Origin: Fidelibacterota bacterium | GTDB taxonomy: Bacteria; Fidelibacterota; Marinisomatia; SCGC-AAA003-L08; JACNLC01 | NCBI GenBank assembly: GCA_013204025.1 | Contig: JABMOW010000018.1 | Location: forward strand, 33,190 to 97,189 | DNA: 64,000 nucleotides | Direction of reading: 5' to 3' | The notes under the pieces: generated by a model | What the model saw: only the letters and a program-made list of their open reading frames with translations | Told to the model about the DNA's origin: nothing | Databases searched by the model: none | Shown here: piece after piece, positions 53,376 to 63,641 of the stretch | Layout: every line of letters starts with the position of its first letter | Position numbering within the stretch: position 1 is the first letter of the stretch | Position numbers and translations under genes: made by a program

Positions 53376-56300
53376 ATGATAAACTCGAAATTTGTACTCA
53401 TAATTATTTTGTTAACCGGATTATTTGCTAAAATATCAGATCGATTTGAAATTGAGCAGGTAAATCCCACTACTTCAAAAGTTACTTTTACTCAGGAATC
53501 ACTCCAATACAACTCGATAGATGAGTATCAGGAAATTAAATCATCATCCCTTTCCACCACTCATGATGCAGGGATGCCTGAACTACCTGTTCATAATTTT
53601 CTTTTCGAGATAGATCCGAATTCAGAAGTTCAAGTCAGCTATACGATTCACAAATCGCACATAGAATCGGATAAACGCATTCGACCTTATCAATCTGTTA
53701 TCCTTGGACAATCTATTGATGAACGTTCAGATGTGAGTGCGAACGATGCCTTTTATGCTTCGATGAACATTTATCCACTTGAAAATCTGATGGTTTCAGA
53801 ACCACAGATTATGAGGGACATCCATGTGGTTTCAGTGAGTTTAATCCCTTTTATCTATTCCCCTCACGATGAAACACTGGAAGTCTTTGATGAAGTTGAG
53901 ATACTTATAACAACTATCCCTGCAAAAAATGATGATTCTCTGACTCGTTCCACGAAATTATCAAAAAGTTTTAAGTCAGTTTATCTAAATTCTGTACTCA
54001 ACTTTAACGAAACCAGAGAAGAAATTGACACTCCAATAATACTCTACATTTGCGGTGGCAATTCCATGAATTCGCCTTATTTACAATCATTATTTAGTTG
54101 GCGGCATCAACGAGGATACATTGTAAATACAGTACCAACATCAATCACTGGAACCAGTTCGAGTGCGATTAAAAATTATATTCAAGGTCAATATAATAAT
54201 CTTGATACGCGTCCCGATTTTGTCTGTTTGGTAGGTGATGCTGGAGGGACTTACAATATCCCAACATATACTGAAAATTATTCAGGTTACAATGGTGAGG
54301 GAGACCATCCATATACTCAGCTAAGCGGGAATGATTTATTGTCTGATGTTTTCCTGGGCAGATTACCCGTTCGATCCACAACAGACATTGGAGTGGTTGT
54401 TAATAAAATTATTAATTATGAAAAGGGATACGACCTCAGCTCTAACTGGACAGAAAAAGCAGCTTTGATCGGAGACCCCAGTTCTTCCGGAATATCTTGT
54501 GCAATTACAAAGGAATATGTAGCGGATATCATGGAAGAATATGGGATGGAAGATATTCGAATGAAAACATCTGGAGGGAGTTACAGCTCCTGGATGCAAT
54601 CCCAGTTAAACGAAGGGGTTTTATACTTTAATTACCGTGGATATTATGGTGTCAGCGGATTTGGTTCAGGAAACATTAACAATGCAAACAATGGATTTAA
54701 ACTACCCTTTGCTACGATAATCACTTGCGGTACTGGTTCATTTTCCAGCGAAAACGTTGCCCTTTCGGAAAAGTTTATGGTAGCAGGAACTGTCAGCAAC
54801 CCTAAAGGAGGGATCGCAGCTATTGGTACTGCCACACTGGGGACGCATACTCTTTTCAATAACATTGTAGACATGGGTGTTTATCAGGGATTATTTGTCG
54901 AAGGTAATGAGACAGCAGGTGAAGCGTTAGTATCGGGTAAATTTTATTTGTATGCAAATTATCCATCGAATCCAAGCAACTTCGTCAGCATTTTTTCATA
55001 CTGGAATAATTTGATGGGGGATCCTTCAACGCATTTGTGGACGGATACGCCTGATGATTTATCAGTAACCCACCCTGGAACCCTCAATTGGGGAGAAAAT
55101 CTGATAAACGTCTTGGTGGAAACATCTAACGGTGAGCCAGTCCACAATGCCCGTGTGACCCTACTTAAGGGATCAGACGAAATATTCAGTAATTCATTTA
55201 CAGACGAATTCGGTTTCATCCAGATACCAGTTGAATTTGGATCCGGTGGCGAGATCAGTCTTACGGTGACAAAGCGAAATGTGGTTCCCTACATCGGAAC
55301 CATTCTTATCCCACTTTCAGGTCCTGCGTTAACCTTAAATGCTCAAGAAATTGCCATCATTGATGATGGAACTTTAGGCACATCCGGGAATGGTGATTCT
55401 ATAGTGAACCCGGGAGAATCATTTGTTGTCAGGCTACCATTATACAATACCGGCACTGAGACTATCACAGATTTAGACTGTCAGTTATCATTTCAGTCAG
55501 AATTGATCACATTCGTAAGTGGGGATGTGATTATTCCAAATATACCGGGTGATAATCACATGGGATTTGCAGATTATTTTTGTGATATCTCGACTTCTGC
55601 AATTGACCATGAAGTGTTGGATGGATTTTTGACAATTAGCACAAGTCTACAGGGATCTTGGCAGTACAGTGTTCCTTTAAATGTAGCGGGAGCGAATCTC
55701 ATTATCAATGACATCCTTGTAACAGATAATGAATCTGGGTTACTGACTCCCGGACAAACTGACACTCTATGGATTGCACTGGAAAATATAGGCTCTATCC
55801 CATTGATAAATGTTTCTGCATCATTGAATGTGGATGGAGATATGCTCATTCCAATAGAAAACGACATGTATTGGGAGTACATTGCAGCAGGAGATACCGA
55901 ATTCTCGTTAAATCCATTAATTGTAGAAGTCAGCGATGACCTAATTAACGGTTCTGTATTGAATTTAAATATTTCAATTAGCTCAGATAATGGATATGAT
56001 CGATCAAAGAATTTCCAAATGATTGCCGGTGTTCAAAGTGTTAACGATCCCCTTGGACCCGATGAATATGGTTATTATATCTACGATTCCGGTGATACTG
56101 GATATGATTTGGCACCTGTTTATAACTGGATCGAAATTGATTCAGACCTGGGTGGCTCTGGGACACAGTTGTCCATTAACGATAGTGGGAATAATAATGA
56201 TGATTCACAAGTTATAAACCTGCCATTTAATTTCAGGTTTTATGGTTTAGATTATACTCAGATTACCGTCTGCTCTAATGGCTGGATAGCGTTAGGCTCT

Positions 56301-57881
56301 TCACCGATGGAGAGTTTTAGGAACTATACGATCCCCGGAGCTGGAGGTCCGTCACCCATGATCGCCGTATTTTGGGATGATTTGAAAACTACAGGTGGAG
56401 GTGAGATCTACAGCTATTATGATGCCATTCAAGATGCATTTATTATTGAGTGGTCTGCAGTAGAAACATATCAACACGAATCAACAGAATCCTTCCAGGC
56501 AATATTATATAACAACATGGCACCTCCTAATGGTGACAATGAAATAAAATTACAGTACAAGGATTTCAACAATACAACCAACGGAATTTACGGGACAACT
56601 CATGGCGATTATTGTACAATCGGGACAGAAGATCACACCGCAAATGTGGGATTACAGTATACGTTTAACAATCAATATTCATTACCCGCCATGCAGTTAT
56701 CAGACGAAACTGCTCTGTTTATCACAACCCGATATGAACCAATTCCCTCAGCAGAGATTACCCTTAATCCATCAGAAATTTATTTTGAAGTGAACCTCGA
56801 TCAAACAGCTGAAGATTATATGACAATCACCAACAGCGGTGAGCCTGGATCGACACTTTTTTATGCAGCCGAATTACTGCCTATGCTTTACCCTGGAGGG
56901 GCGCAAGATAACTTTGGGCATTATTGGTCTGATTCTGCGATTGATCCCTCTGTTGAATATAATTGGATTGATATCAGCAACAACAATTCGATTGTTGAAT
57001 TCACCCATAATGATGAAAGTTCTAATCCGGTAGTAATTGGTTTTGACTTTCCATTTTATGGAGAAATATATTCTCAATGTATTATCAGTCCAAATGGCTG
57101 GATTGGTTTTGGTGAGGATAACGTGGCATGGCAAAACGAATCGATACCATCAGAAAATGCGCCAAGGCCAGCAATATTTCCATTTTGGGATGATCTAAAT
57201 CCCATTAATGATGATAACAGTTCAGATATGGAAGGTAATGTTTATTACCAAAACTTGGGCGAGTATTTTGTCGTTTGGTTTGATCATGTCGCTCATTGGA
57301 ATGGAGAAATTCAAGGGAATTACAATTTCCAGACTGTTTTGTATCCATCAGGAGAAATCTGGTTTAATTACAGCGATCTGGAAGGGACAATCAATAGGAC
57401 GACCATCGGTATTCAGAATGGAGATGGTACTGACGGCATCCAAATTGTTGTGGATGACGATTATGTGCAAGAGAGCCTTTCAACCTTCATAAAGCCATCG
57501 CCAACCTGGGTAGAACTATACACCGCTACCGGCGATTTATACGGGAACCTTTTGGATTCTGAATCCGAAACTATTACAGTAATGGTTGATTCTGAAGGTC
57601 TATTTGCAGGTATGTATTCTTCGTTTTTTAAATTATCTACCAACATCGAACAACCTTTGATTATTCCAATCGATCTGGTTGTAACAGACTCTATGACTGG
57701 TGATGGTGATTTGAACCAGGATAGCGTGATCAATGTGGTAGATATTGTCATCATGGTTAATATTATTATTGGTGAGATTATTCCGGATGAAATCCAATCC
57801 TGGGCAGGGGACTTGAATGGGGATGGCTTGATTGACGTACTGGATATTGTAGATATTATAGCAATAATATTGGAACAATAA
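53376..57881 (+). CDS. Gingipain-like (peptidase C25 family) large surface protein ending in a dockerin-like pair
   Basis: A 1501-residue exported protein. Signal peptide, then a C25 propeptide-like region (about 25-215), then a C25 domain (about 225-560) with DFVCLVGDAGGTYNIPTY, DVFLGRLPVRS and FATIITCGTGSFSSENVALS, whose Cys (residue 451) aligns with the gingipain nucleophile. Where gingipain has its catalytic His (NYIGH) this protein has NYRGY, so activity is uncertain. Next come Ig-like/CARDB-like segments and two copies of a module with PFNFRFYGL/DFPFYGE, S-NGWI and FWDDL. The last 65 residues hold a dockerin-like pair (GDGDLNQDSVINVVDIVIMV; GDLNGDGLIDVLDIVDIIAI). No T9SS tail follows it. 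Confidence 0.82.
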   Translation: MINSKFVLIIILLTGLFAKISDRFEIEQVNPTTSKVTFTQESLQYNSIDEYQEIKSSSLSTTHDAGMPELPVHNFLFEIDPNSEVQVSYTIHKSHIESDKRIRPYQSVILGQSIDERSDVSANDAFYASMNIYPLENLMVSEPQIMRDIHVVSVSLIPFIYSPHDETLEVFDEVEILITTIPAKNDDSLTRSTKLSKSFKSVYLNSVLNFNETREEIDTPIILYICGGNSMNSPYLQSLFSWRHQRGYIVNTVPTSITGTSSSAIKNYIQGQYNNLDTRPDFVCLVGDAGGTYNIPTYTENYSGYNGEGDHPYTQLSGNDLLSDVFLGRLPVRSTTDIGVVVNKIINYEKGYDLSSNWTEKAALIGDPSSSGISCAITKEYVADIMEEYGMEDIRMKTSGGSYSSWMQSQLNEGVLYFNYRGYYGVSGFGSGNINNANNGFKLPFATIITCGTGSFSSENVALSEKFMVAGTVSNPKGGIAAIGTATLGTHTLFNNIVDMGVYQGLFVEGNETAGEALVSGKFYLYANYPSNPSNFVSIFSYWNNLMGDPSTHLWTDTPDDLSVTHPGTLNWGENLINVLVETSNGEPVHNARVTLLKGSDEIFSNSFTDEFGFIQIPVEFGSGGEISLTVTKRNVVPYIGTILIPLSGPALTLNAQEIAIIDDGTLGTSGNGDSIVNPGESFVVRLPLYNTGTETITDLDCQLSFQSELITFVSGDVIIPNIPGDNHMGFADYFCDISTSAIDHEVLDGFLTISTSLQGSWQYSVPLNVAGANLIINDILVTDNESGLLTPGQTDTLWIALENIGSIPLINVSASLNVDGDMLIPIENDMYWEYIAAGDTEFSLNPLIVEVSDDLINGSVLNLNISISSDNGYDRSKNFQMIAGVQSVNDPLGPDEYGYYIYDSGDTGYDLAPVYNWIEIDSDLGGSGTQLSINDSGNNNDDSQVINLPFNFRFYGLDYTQITVCSNGWIALGSSPMESFRNYTIPGAGGPSPMIAVFWDDLKTTGGGEIYSYYDAIQDAFIIEWSAVETYQHESTESFQAILYNNMAPPNGDNEIKLQYKDFNNTTNGIYGTTHGDYCTIGTEDHTANVGLQYTFNNQYSLPAMQLSDETALFITTRYEPIPSAEITLNPSEIYFEVNLDQTAEDYMTITNSGEPGSTLFYAAELLPMLYPGGAQDNFGHYWSDSAIDPSVEYNWIDISNNNSIVEFTHNDESSNPVVIGFDFPFYGEIYSQCIISPNGWIGFGEDNVAWQNESIPSENAPRPAIFPFWDDLNPINDDNSSDMEGNVYYQNLGEYFVVWFDHVAHWNGEIQGNYNFQTVLYPSGEIWFNYSDLEGTINRTTIGIQNGDGTDGIQIVVDDDYVQESLSTFIKPSPTWVELYTATGDLYGNLLDSESETITVMVDSEGLFAGMYSSFFKLSTNIEQPLIIPIDLVVTDSMTGDGDLNQDSVINVVDIVIMVNIIIGEIIPDEIQSWAGDLNGDGLIDVLDIVDIIAIILEQ

Positions 57882-57955
57882 CCTAAAGGTTTCCCAAATT
57901 TACTTTTAATAAAAGTACAAGAAACAGCTAATTAATTTTGAAATAATGGAAAATA

Positions 57956-58471
57956 ATGCGATTATTAAATTGGATATCAATTTTATTGCTATCGGTTACA
58001 GTGTTGATTGGTGGTGATAAGAATCTTCCCGGCATGAAGTTGAAAGATCTTTCCAACAACCGGGTAGAGATGGGACAATATTATGCTGATACACCTATCC
58101 TGATCAACTTCTGGACTCTGGCATGTGATCCTTGCAAAAAAGAGATGAAGTATTTGAACGAGTTCAACGAGAAATATTCAGATATGGGATTTCAAGTAAT
58201 TAGTGTAAATATGGACAATCCTCGAAGTATGTCTAAAGTTAAAGCATACGTTAAATCGCAAAAATATACTTTCACCGTATTATCGGATCCAAAATCCGAA
58301 ATGTTTCGAAAAACTGGTGGAAAAGTGATGCCCTATATTTTGATGGTTAACACTGATGGTACCATTTATAAACGCCACATTGGATTTACTTTGGGTGATG
58401 AGAAAGATATTGAAGCCGATATCTTGAATCTGATTGCCAATAATACGAAGGAAACAGATGAGAAAAAGTAG
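57956..58471 (+). CDS. TlpA/ResA-like thioredoxin-family protein
   Basis: A 171-residue exported redoxin. A signal segment (LNWISILLLSVTVLIGG) is followed by LPGMKLKDLSNNRVEM and the active site FWTLACDPCKKEM, a CxxC with Asp-Pro in the middle at about residues 58-61, then a conserved cis-Pro region GKVMPYILMVNTDG. It probably reduces disulfides or assists cytochrome/surface-protein maturation outside the inner membrane. It overlaps the next gene by 14 nt, a firm operon link to the barrel protein. Confidence 0.9.
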   Translation: MRLLNWISILLLSVTVLIGGDKNLPGMKLKDLSNNRVEMGQYYADTPILINFWTLACDPCKKEMKYLNEFNEKYSDMGFQVISVNMDNPRSMSKVKAYVKSQKYTFTVLSDPKSEMFRKTGGKVMPYILMVNTDGTIYKRHIGFTLGDEKDIEADILNLIANNTKETDEKK

Positions 58472-60494
58472 CCTTATCATTTTGATTGTCTCCTGCTTAT
58501 TTTCGCAAGTAGACATGAATTTCTCCCTTGAAACCAAATATGGCGACGGATATCAAATCACTAGTTTGGGTTCAGCAACACCAGATACTTCAGATTACAG
58601 ATACTTCGAAAATATCCTTGATATCAACACAATCTATCAAAATAATCTGTACATGTTTCTGCAATTGGAGTACAGCGATCCCCCTATTTATGGAATTAAC
58701 CTCGATGGTGTGAACGCATTTTATCTTGAGTATAATCAGGATAAATTGAACATGAAAGCCGGTGACCTGTACACCATGTACGGACGAGGAATGTCGTTTC
58801 GCACATTCCAGGATCAAAATATTGATTTTGACAACAGTCTTAAGGGCCTTGAGTTAAACTATGATATCCATGATCGAATCAGATTATTTGCATTGCTGGG
58901 GCAGGGAACGTATTACTATCGTGGAAATCCTGCAGTGGTCGTTCCTGATCGTTCTTTAAATAATAATGCAATACTGTTTGGTACTGAATTCTTTACAGAT
59001 AATTTTGGAGATTTTACAATATTCTATTTTGAAAACGACCAGGAATTATCAGAAAATCTTATCTTCAGTTATGAAGGAGAGATATCTGATAACCGATTAT
59101 CGCGCGAACTGTTTTCAAGAATATCATATCAGGATGTCCGGGAAGACACCGTTAAATTTTATAACCGTACCATGGGTTGGAATAAATCTTTTAAATGGAT
59201 TGATATCTATCTGGAAAAAGCCTGGAACAACTATACTAAAATTCTGGGTGAGAGGGTGGACGGTTCCATGTTTTATGCCGCTTTAAGCACAGATATTTTT
59301 GACACAGGGATTTCTTATGAGTATAAAAATTATGACATGCCCTATTTTATCCAATCTTTATCAAATCCACCTACTGTTTCCAGAGAACCTTCATCCGTAC
59401 TTGCTTCAAGGAACAGTCATCAGCTCAGCTTTGGCGATGAGATTGGCCATCAAATTGAAGTAAATAGGGAATTCCTCTTCGGTAGCCATCTGTTAGCTAA
59501 TCTGTCATTATCGAATCGACACAAAGGATTCCTTACAGAAGAGTACACATCATTTTCTCTATCTGAATCAGGAAGTGTAGTCGGTGGCCAATGGCAAGTT
59601 GATGATACTGCCGTTTTATCGACTGAAAAACCATCGTTTATGGATATATTATCGTTTTCAGGGGATGATGATGTCAAATCGCATTATCCCTACAGGCAAT
59701 TTTATGTGGAATTATCAGGATGGCAATTTGACGACAACCTTTACTACAAAATAGGAGCCGATCAATATGATGAAATCACAAAATACCACGATCAGATAAA
59801 TTATATGTTCCCGAATGACGATGGTCTCTATGATTACTTTGCTGATTATTATTTTGATTATTTTTGGGGAATATGGAATCAAAATTATTTACCTGAATCG
59901 GGTATAGACTCGGTCTTTGCACATATGATCTTTGAGTCTACCTATGGTGCACAGGTTGACACCATGATCATCTCAAGTACAGATGTTTCATTTGCTATGA
60001 TATCTCCACAACTGGGTACCCTGCCATTATCTGAAAAAAATTATGAAAAAGTTTCTGCATTTACGATTCCTTCTCAAATTGCGTTCGATATCGATGGTAT
60101 TGGTGCGTTCACGGTTTATGTGGAAAAACAGTGGAAAAAAATTGCTATAAATCGAGACATATTATTTCCAAATGGAGAAGTTGACAACAGCCTCTCACAA
60201 AGGGAAACCTATAACTTGAATTACTACTCTTTATCTTATAGACATCCTTGGGATCTGTCCGTTACTCTATTCTATGAAACTGAAAGTTATAAAAGGAAAT
60301 TGGGGGGAGTAAATAATGCAAATCATGACTACGACTGGCTCGGTGTGGACTTATCCTGCGATATAAATGATAATAGCCAATTATCTTTATTTTTCGGATC
60401 TCAAAAAGGGGGGAGAGTATGTGCCAATGGAATCTGTGCAGATCTTCCTGGGTTTGAAGACGGAATTAAAATTACATTTAGAAGCATTTTCTAA
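58458..60494 (+). CDS. Outer-membrane barrel-like protein (DUF6029-like)
   Basis: A 678-residue exported protein. A short signal peptide (SSLIILIVSCLFSQ) is followed by many alternating aromatic/polar strands. It contains KAGDLYTMYGRGMSFRTFQD, a motif I associate with the DUF6029 barrel family, and ends DGIKITFRSIF with a terminal Phe. The start at 58458 has AAGGA upstream and overlaps the TlpA-like gene, so translation is likely coupled. A frame start at 58434 lies inside that gene. Function unknown; a link between the redoxin and this protein is inferred from overlap only. Confidence 0.72.
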   Translation: MRKSSLIILIVSCLFSQVDMNFSLETKYGDGYQITSLGSATPDTSDYRYFENILDINTIYQNNLYMFLQLEYSDPPIYGINLDGVNAFYLEYNQDKLNMKAGDLYTMYGRGMSFRTFQDQNIDFDNSLKGLELNYDIHDRIRLFALLGQGTYYYRGNPAVVVPDRSLNNNAILFGTEFFTDNFGDFTIFYFENDQELSENLIFSYEGEISDNRLSRELFSRISYQDVREDTVKFYNRTMGWNKSFKWIDIYLEKAWNNYTKILGERVDGSMFYAALSTDIFDTGISYEYKNYDMPYFIQSLSNPPTVSREPSSVLASRNSHQLSFGDEIGHQIEVNREFLFGSHLLANLSLSNRHKGFLTEEYTSFSLSESGSVVGGQWQVDDTAVLSTEKPSFMDILSFSGDDDVKSHYPYRQFYVELSGWQFDDNLYYKIGADQYDEITKYHDQINYMFPNDDGLYDYFADYYFDYFWGIWNQNYLPESGIDSVFAHMIFESTYGAQVDTMIISSTDVSFAMISPQLGTLPLSEKNYEKVSAFTIPSQIAFDIDGIGAFTVYVEKQWKKIAINRDILFPNGEVDNSLSQRETYNLNYYSLSYRHPWDLSVTLFYETESYKRKLGGVNNANHDYDWLGVDLSCDINDNSQLSLFFGSQKGGRVCANGICADLPGFEDGIKITFRSIF

Positions 60495-60613
60495 AGTTAT
60501 TTATTGTTACAAATTTATAACACTTAAATTTGTAATAGTCATAGACATAGTCATAAAATCACACTTAATTTTTAACAAAATTATAGCTTTAAACTCATAA
60601 ATTGGAGAGAAAT

Positions 60614-62098
60614 ATGAAGCATCTATTTATTATATTATCAACATTCGCTATGGCATTTGCCCAGGTTTATGATATTGGTGACACAATTAGTGAGACACAC
60701 CAAAATGTGGCATTCGATGTTTGCTATGGAGATTATGGTTCTGATACATTTCATTTTTCAGACTTGAATGGAGCCTTAAACGGCGGAAATTATTTTATCA
60801 CCTTTGTAGATATGTCGGCCACATGGTGAGGCACATGTTATAGTCTCATCGGTACGATGGACGATCATCATGAGCTTTGGGCAGACAATCCAAATGTTTT
60901 CTTTTTTACCGCATTAGCAGATTTGGGTCAACCGTATTCTTGTGAACAGTGGGGCAACTCTGGGACTGTTGGAATTCCAGTCATCATTGAAGATCCCGGC
61001 ACAGTTTTCGACTGGCTTCACGATTCTTTCAACGCATATCCGACCTATGCCGTCCTTGACCAATATCTAACAATTATCGCAGAACCTTGGCCGTACGGAG
61101 CGACCAACACACTTATACAGAGTTTATTGGATGACTGTTATGAATGTACTTCCTCCACTGATAACGACGATGATGGAATATTAAATGAATTTGATAATTG
61201 TCCAGACGATTATAATCCTGGTCAGGAAGATAATGACAGTGATGGTATGGGTGATGAATGCGACTCATGTTTCAATATGCCAGGCGACTTAAATGACGAC
61301 GGATCTCTTAATATTCTTGACATCGTCAGAGTGGTTAGTATAATTCTCAACTCAAATCCATTTACTGATTGTGAATTAGTTGATGCAGATTTTTCAGGTG
61401 ATGGACTTGTAAATGTTCTGGATGTTATACAGATTATAAATGCAATCATCAATCCCGGACGCGTTCAATATGACGAGACTTCTGGAAATGCAACTGTATC
61501 ATTTGCATCTGTTGGAGACGATTTGACTGTTCATATCAATTCTGATATTCAATTTTGTGGTATTCAGCTGGATATTATATCAGATGAAGATTTGGCTTAT
61601 AATCTTATATCTGATCCAAATCTAAATTTAGAATGGCATAATAATAACGGAATCAGCAGAGCGATCTCTTATTCCTTTAATAACGTAGAATTTCATAATT
61701 CTGAAGCTGAAATAACTATTGTTGACGGAGGTGGAATCGATTTGTCAGATGTCTCACTTTTAGTGGGCGATATGCAAGGGATGGAAATAAAGGTTACAAG
61801 GATTGACGGAAGTCCAGCCTCGTTTACATCGCCAACCGATTTTAATTTGGATGAAATATATCCAAATCCATTTAATCCGGCTACGTCAATTTCATTTTCT
61901 TTGTCATCTGCTATGAACATTGAAGTTTCTGTCTACAATACTGTTGGTCAAAAAGTGGATGTCATAACTGATGGAATGCACGATGCAGGAAATTATAAAT
62001 TCACATGGGATGCAACCAACCATCCTTCAGGGATATATTTTATAAAATTGTCATCTCACAATCAGGTTGAGATTGCCAAGGGTCTTTTAATCAAATAA
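60614..62098 (+). CDS. Surface thioredoxin-fold protein with probable selenocysteine (in-frame TGA)
   Basis: A 494-residue protein if TGA at 60827-60829 is read as selenocysteine (residue 72). Signal peptide (LFIILSTFAMAFAQ), then a thioredoxin-like domain with MSATW-U-GTCYS, then ALADLGQPYSCEQWG. The paralogue downstream has [11 protein letters not shown] and [15 protein letters not shown], so the TGA replaces the first Cys of CxxC. After the domain come a thrombospondin-3-like Ca repeat (DNDDDGILNEFDNCPDDYNP), two dockerin-like repeats (NILDIVRVV, NVLDVIQII) and a T9SS sorting tail (IYPNPFNPATSISFSL...GIYFIKLSS). GGAG precedes the ATG. The alternative is a nonsense mutation or sequencing error. 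selABCD genes are not in the window. Confidence 0.78.
60845..60874 (+). promoter_or_regulatory. Candidate bacterial SECIS hairpin
   Basis: Starting 15 nt after the TGA, CTCAT (60845-60849) can pair with ATGAG (60870-60874) and GATG (60856-60859) with CATC (60866-60869). Alternatively, a compact hairpin CATC-GGTAC-GATG (60847-60859) puts a GGT in the apical loop, about 21 nt after the TGA, a distance and loop like those of bacterial SECIS elements. Drawn by eye, no energy computed. Confidence 0.5.
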
Positions 62099-62111
62099 AT
62101 AAGGATAATCA

Positions 62112-63620
62112 ATGAAAGTCAAATTAATCACGCTATTCCTATCGATGATAACAATGGTATTTGCCATCTATAACGTTGGGAATACAATGACTGTTTCTGA
62201 TCAACAGATGTCATTTGATATTTGTTATGGTTCAACCGATTCTGAATTAAGCTTTGCAGATTATAATGGTGATTTGAACGGCGGTACTTATTATGTAACA
62301 TGGGTTGAGATGTCTGCCTCATGGTGTTCACCTTGTTATAATGCGATTCCAATTATTGATGGTGCTACCGAATATTGGGAAGGTGAAGACGAGAGAGTCG
62401 CCATGTTTACTGTACTAGATGATATCGGTCAACCATATTCATGCAACCAATGGGGGGCAGCTGGTATCAATGGGCTTCCAGTAATAATAGACGATGGTGG
62501 TGGTTATACGGTATTTAATTGGTTAAATACGGGAAATGCATTTCCATCAAACACATTCATTGATCATACAATGACAATTCACGCCAAAGTAAACAACGTA
62601 GGCTTATATTTGATTAACCTTCGTATCAATGAAATGCTGGACATGTTGGATGCCTGTGAGACCTGTACTAGTACTGACAATGATGAAGATGGGATATTGA
62701 ACGATGATGATAATTGTCCCGGGGATTATAATCCTGACCAGATAGACACTGATGCTGATGGTTTAGGAGATGCATGCGATGATTGCAATAACATGGCAGG
62801 CGATATCAATGATGATAACTCAATCAATATTCTGGATATCGTTTCAATTGTAAGTATTATTTTAAACACAGATGATGGATTCACTCCTTGCGCGCTAGCT
62901 GATGCTGATTTTTCTGCTGATGGAACTATCAATGTACTTGATGTTATTCAAGTAATTAACTACATTATAAATGGAAATGCCCGTATTAATGACTTTGCAG
63001 CAGGTACATCAACTGTACATTTCTTTACAGAAGGAAATGATATGAGAATCACTATGGAATCTACTGTCAACATTTACGGTGTGGAAATGGCTATCATCTC
63101 TGACACTGCAATTAACTTTCTTCTAAAAGACAACAGTCATATTAATATCACCGATTTACAGCATGATGGCATTGCTCGTATGGTCGCTTATTCAGACTTT
63201 AATAACCCATTTGATAGTAAAAAAGTTGAATTTCTTATTGAAAACGGAAGCAATATCTCTCCTGAAGATATTCAAATTGTTGTAGGTGATGGAATTGGTA
63301 ACGAAATTCAATTGATAAAATCTACAGATATGTCTGTTTACGAAGCCGGCCCATATCGGTTTGAATTGAATAAGGTTTATCCAAATCCGTTCAATCCATC
63401 TACAGAAATTCAATTTACAATACCTCAGGATGGTTATGTAAAACTGTCTGTGTATAATATCCGTGGACAGGAAGTAGATGTGGTATTTGAAGGGCATCAA
63501 AACCCCGGTGAGCATAGCTACACTTGGAATCCTTCCAATAACGTAACGTCCGGTGTCTATTATATTCGATTGACATCAGGGAATATGGTGGAAACCGTTA
63601 AGGCTGCATATTTGAAGTAA
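62112..63620 (+). CDS. Surface thioredoxin-fold protein with CxxC (Cys paralogue), T9SS tail
   Basis: A 502-residue paralogue of the preceding gene in the same domain order: signal peptide ([14 protein letters not shown]), thioredoxin-like domain with active site WCSPC at about residues 71-75, a TSP3-like Ca segment ([20 protein letters not shown]), two dockerin-like repeats ([33 protein letters not shown]), a beta-rich region, and a T9SS type A tail ([17 protein letters not shown], then VYYIRLTSG). It lies 13 nt after its neighbour, so the pair is co-transcribed. It should be surface-exposed and could act as an oxidoreductase outside the cell. It gives the alignment that places the TGA of its neighbour. 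Confidence 0.88.
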   Translation: MKVKLITLFLSMITMVFAIYNVGNTMTVSDQQMSFDICYGSTDSELSFADYNGDLNGGTYYVTWVEMSASWCSPCYNAIPIIDGATEYWEGEDERVAMFTVLDDIGQPYSCNQWGAAGINGLPVIIDDGGGYTVFNWLNTGNAFPSNTFIDHTMTIHAKVNNVGLYLINLRINEMLDMLDACETCTSTDNDEDGILNDDDNCPGDYNPDQIDTDADGLGDACDDCNNMAGDINDDNSINILDIVSIVSIILNTDDGFTPCALADADFSADGTINVLDVIQVINYIINGNARINDFAAGTSTVHFFTEGNDMRITMESTVNIYGVEMAIISDTAINFLLKDNSHINITDLQHDGIARMVAYSDFNNPFDSKKVEFLIENGSNISPEDIQIVVGDGIGNEIQLIKSTDMSVYEAGPYRFELNKVYPNPFNPSTEIQFTIPQDGYVKLSVYNIRGQEVDVVFEGHQNPGEHSYTWNPSNNVTSGVYYIRLTSGNMVETVKAAYLK

Positions 63621-63641
63621 CGTTTAGCGTTAATTATTTGC

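Noticed and set aside
60602..60829. A 75-residue stand-alone protein ending at the TGA, and a separate gene starting at 60857
   Set aside because: The two frames are the same, the split falls exactly at an active-site Cys position, and the paralogue is continuous. One gene with a recoded TGA fits better.
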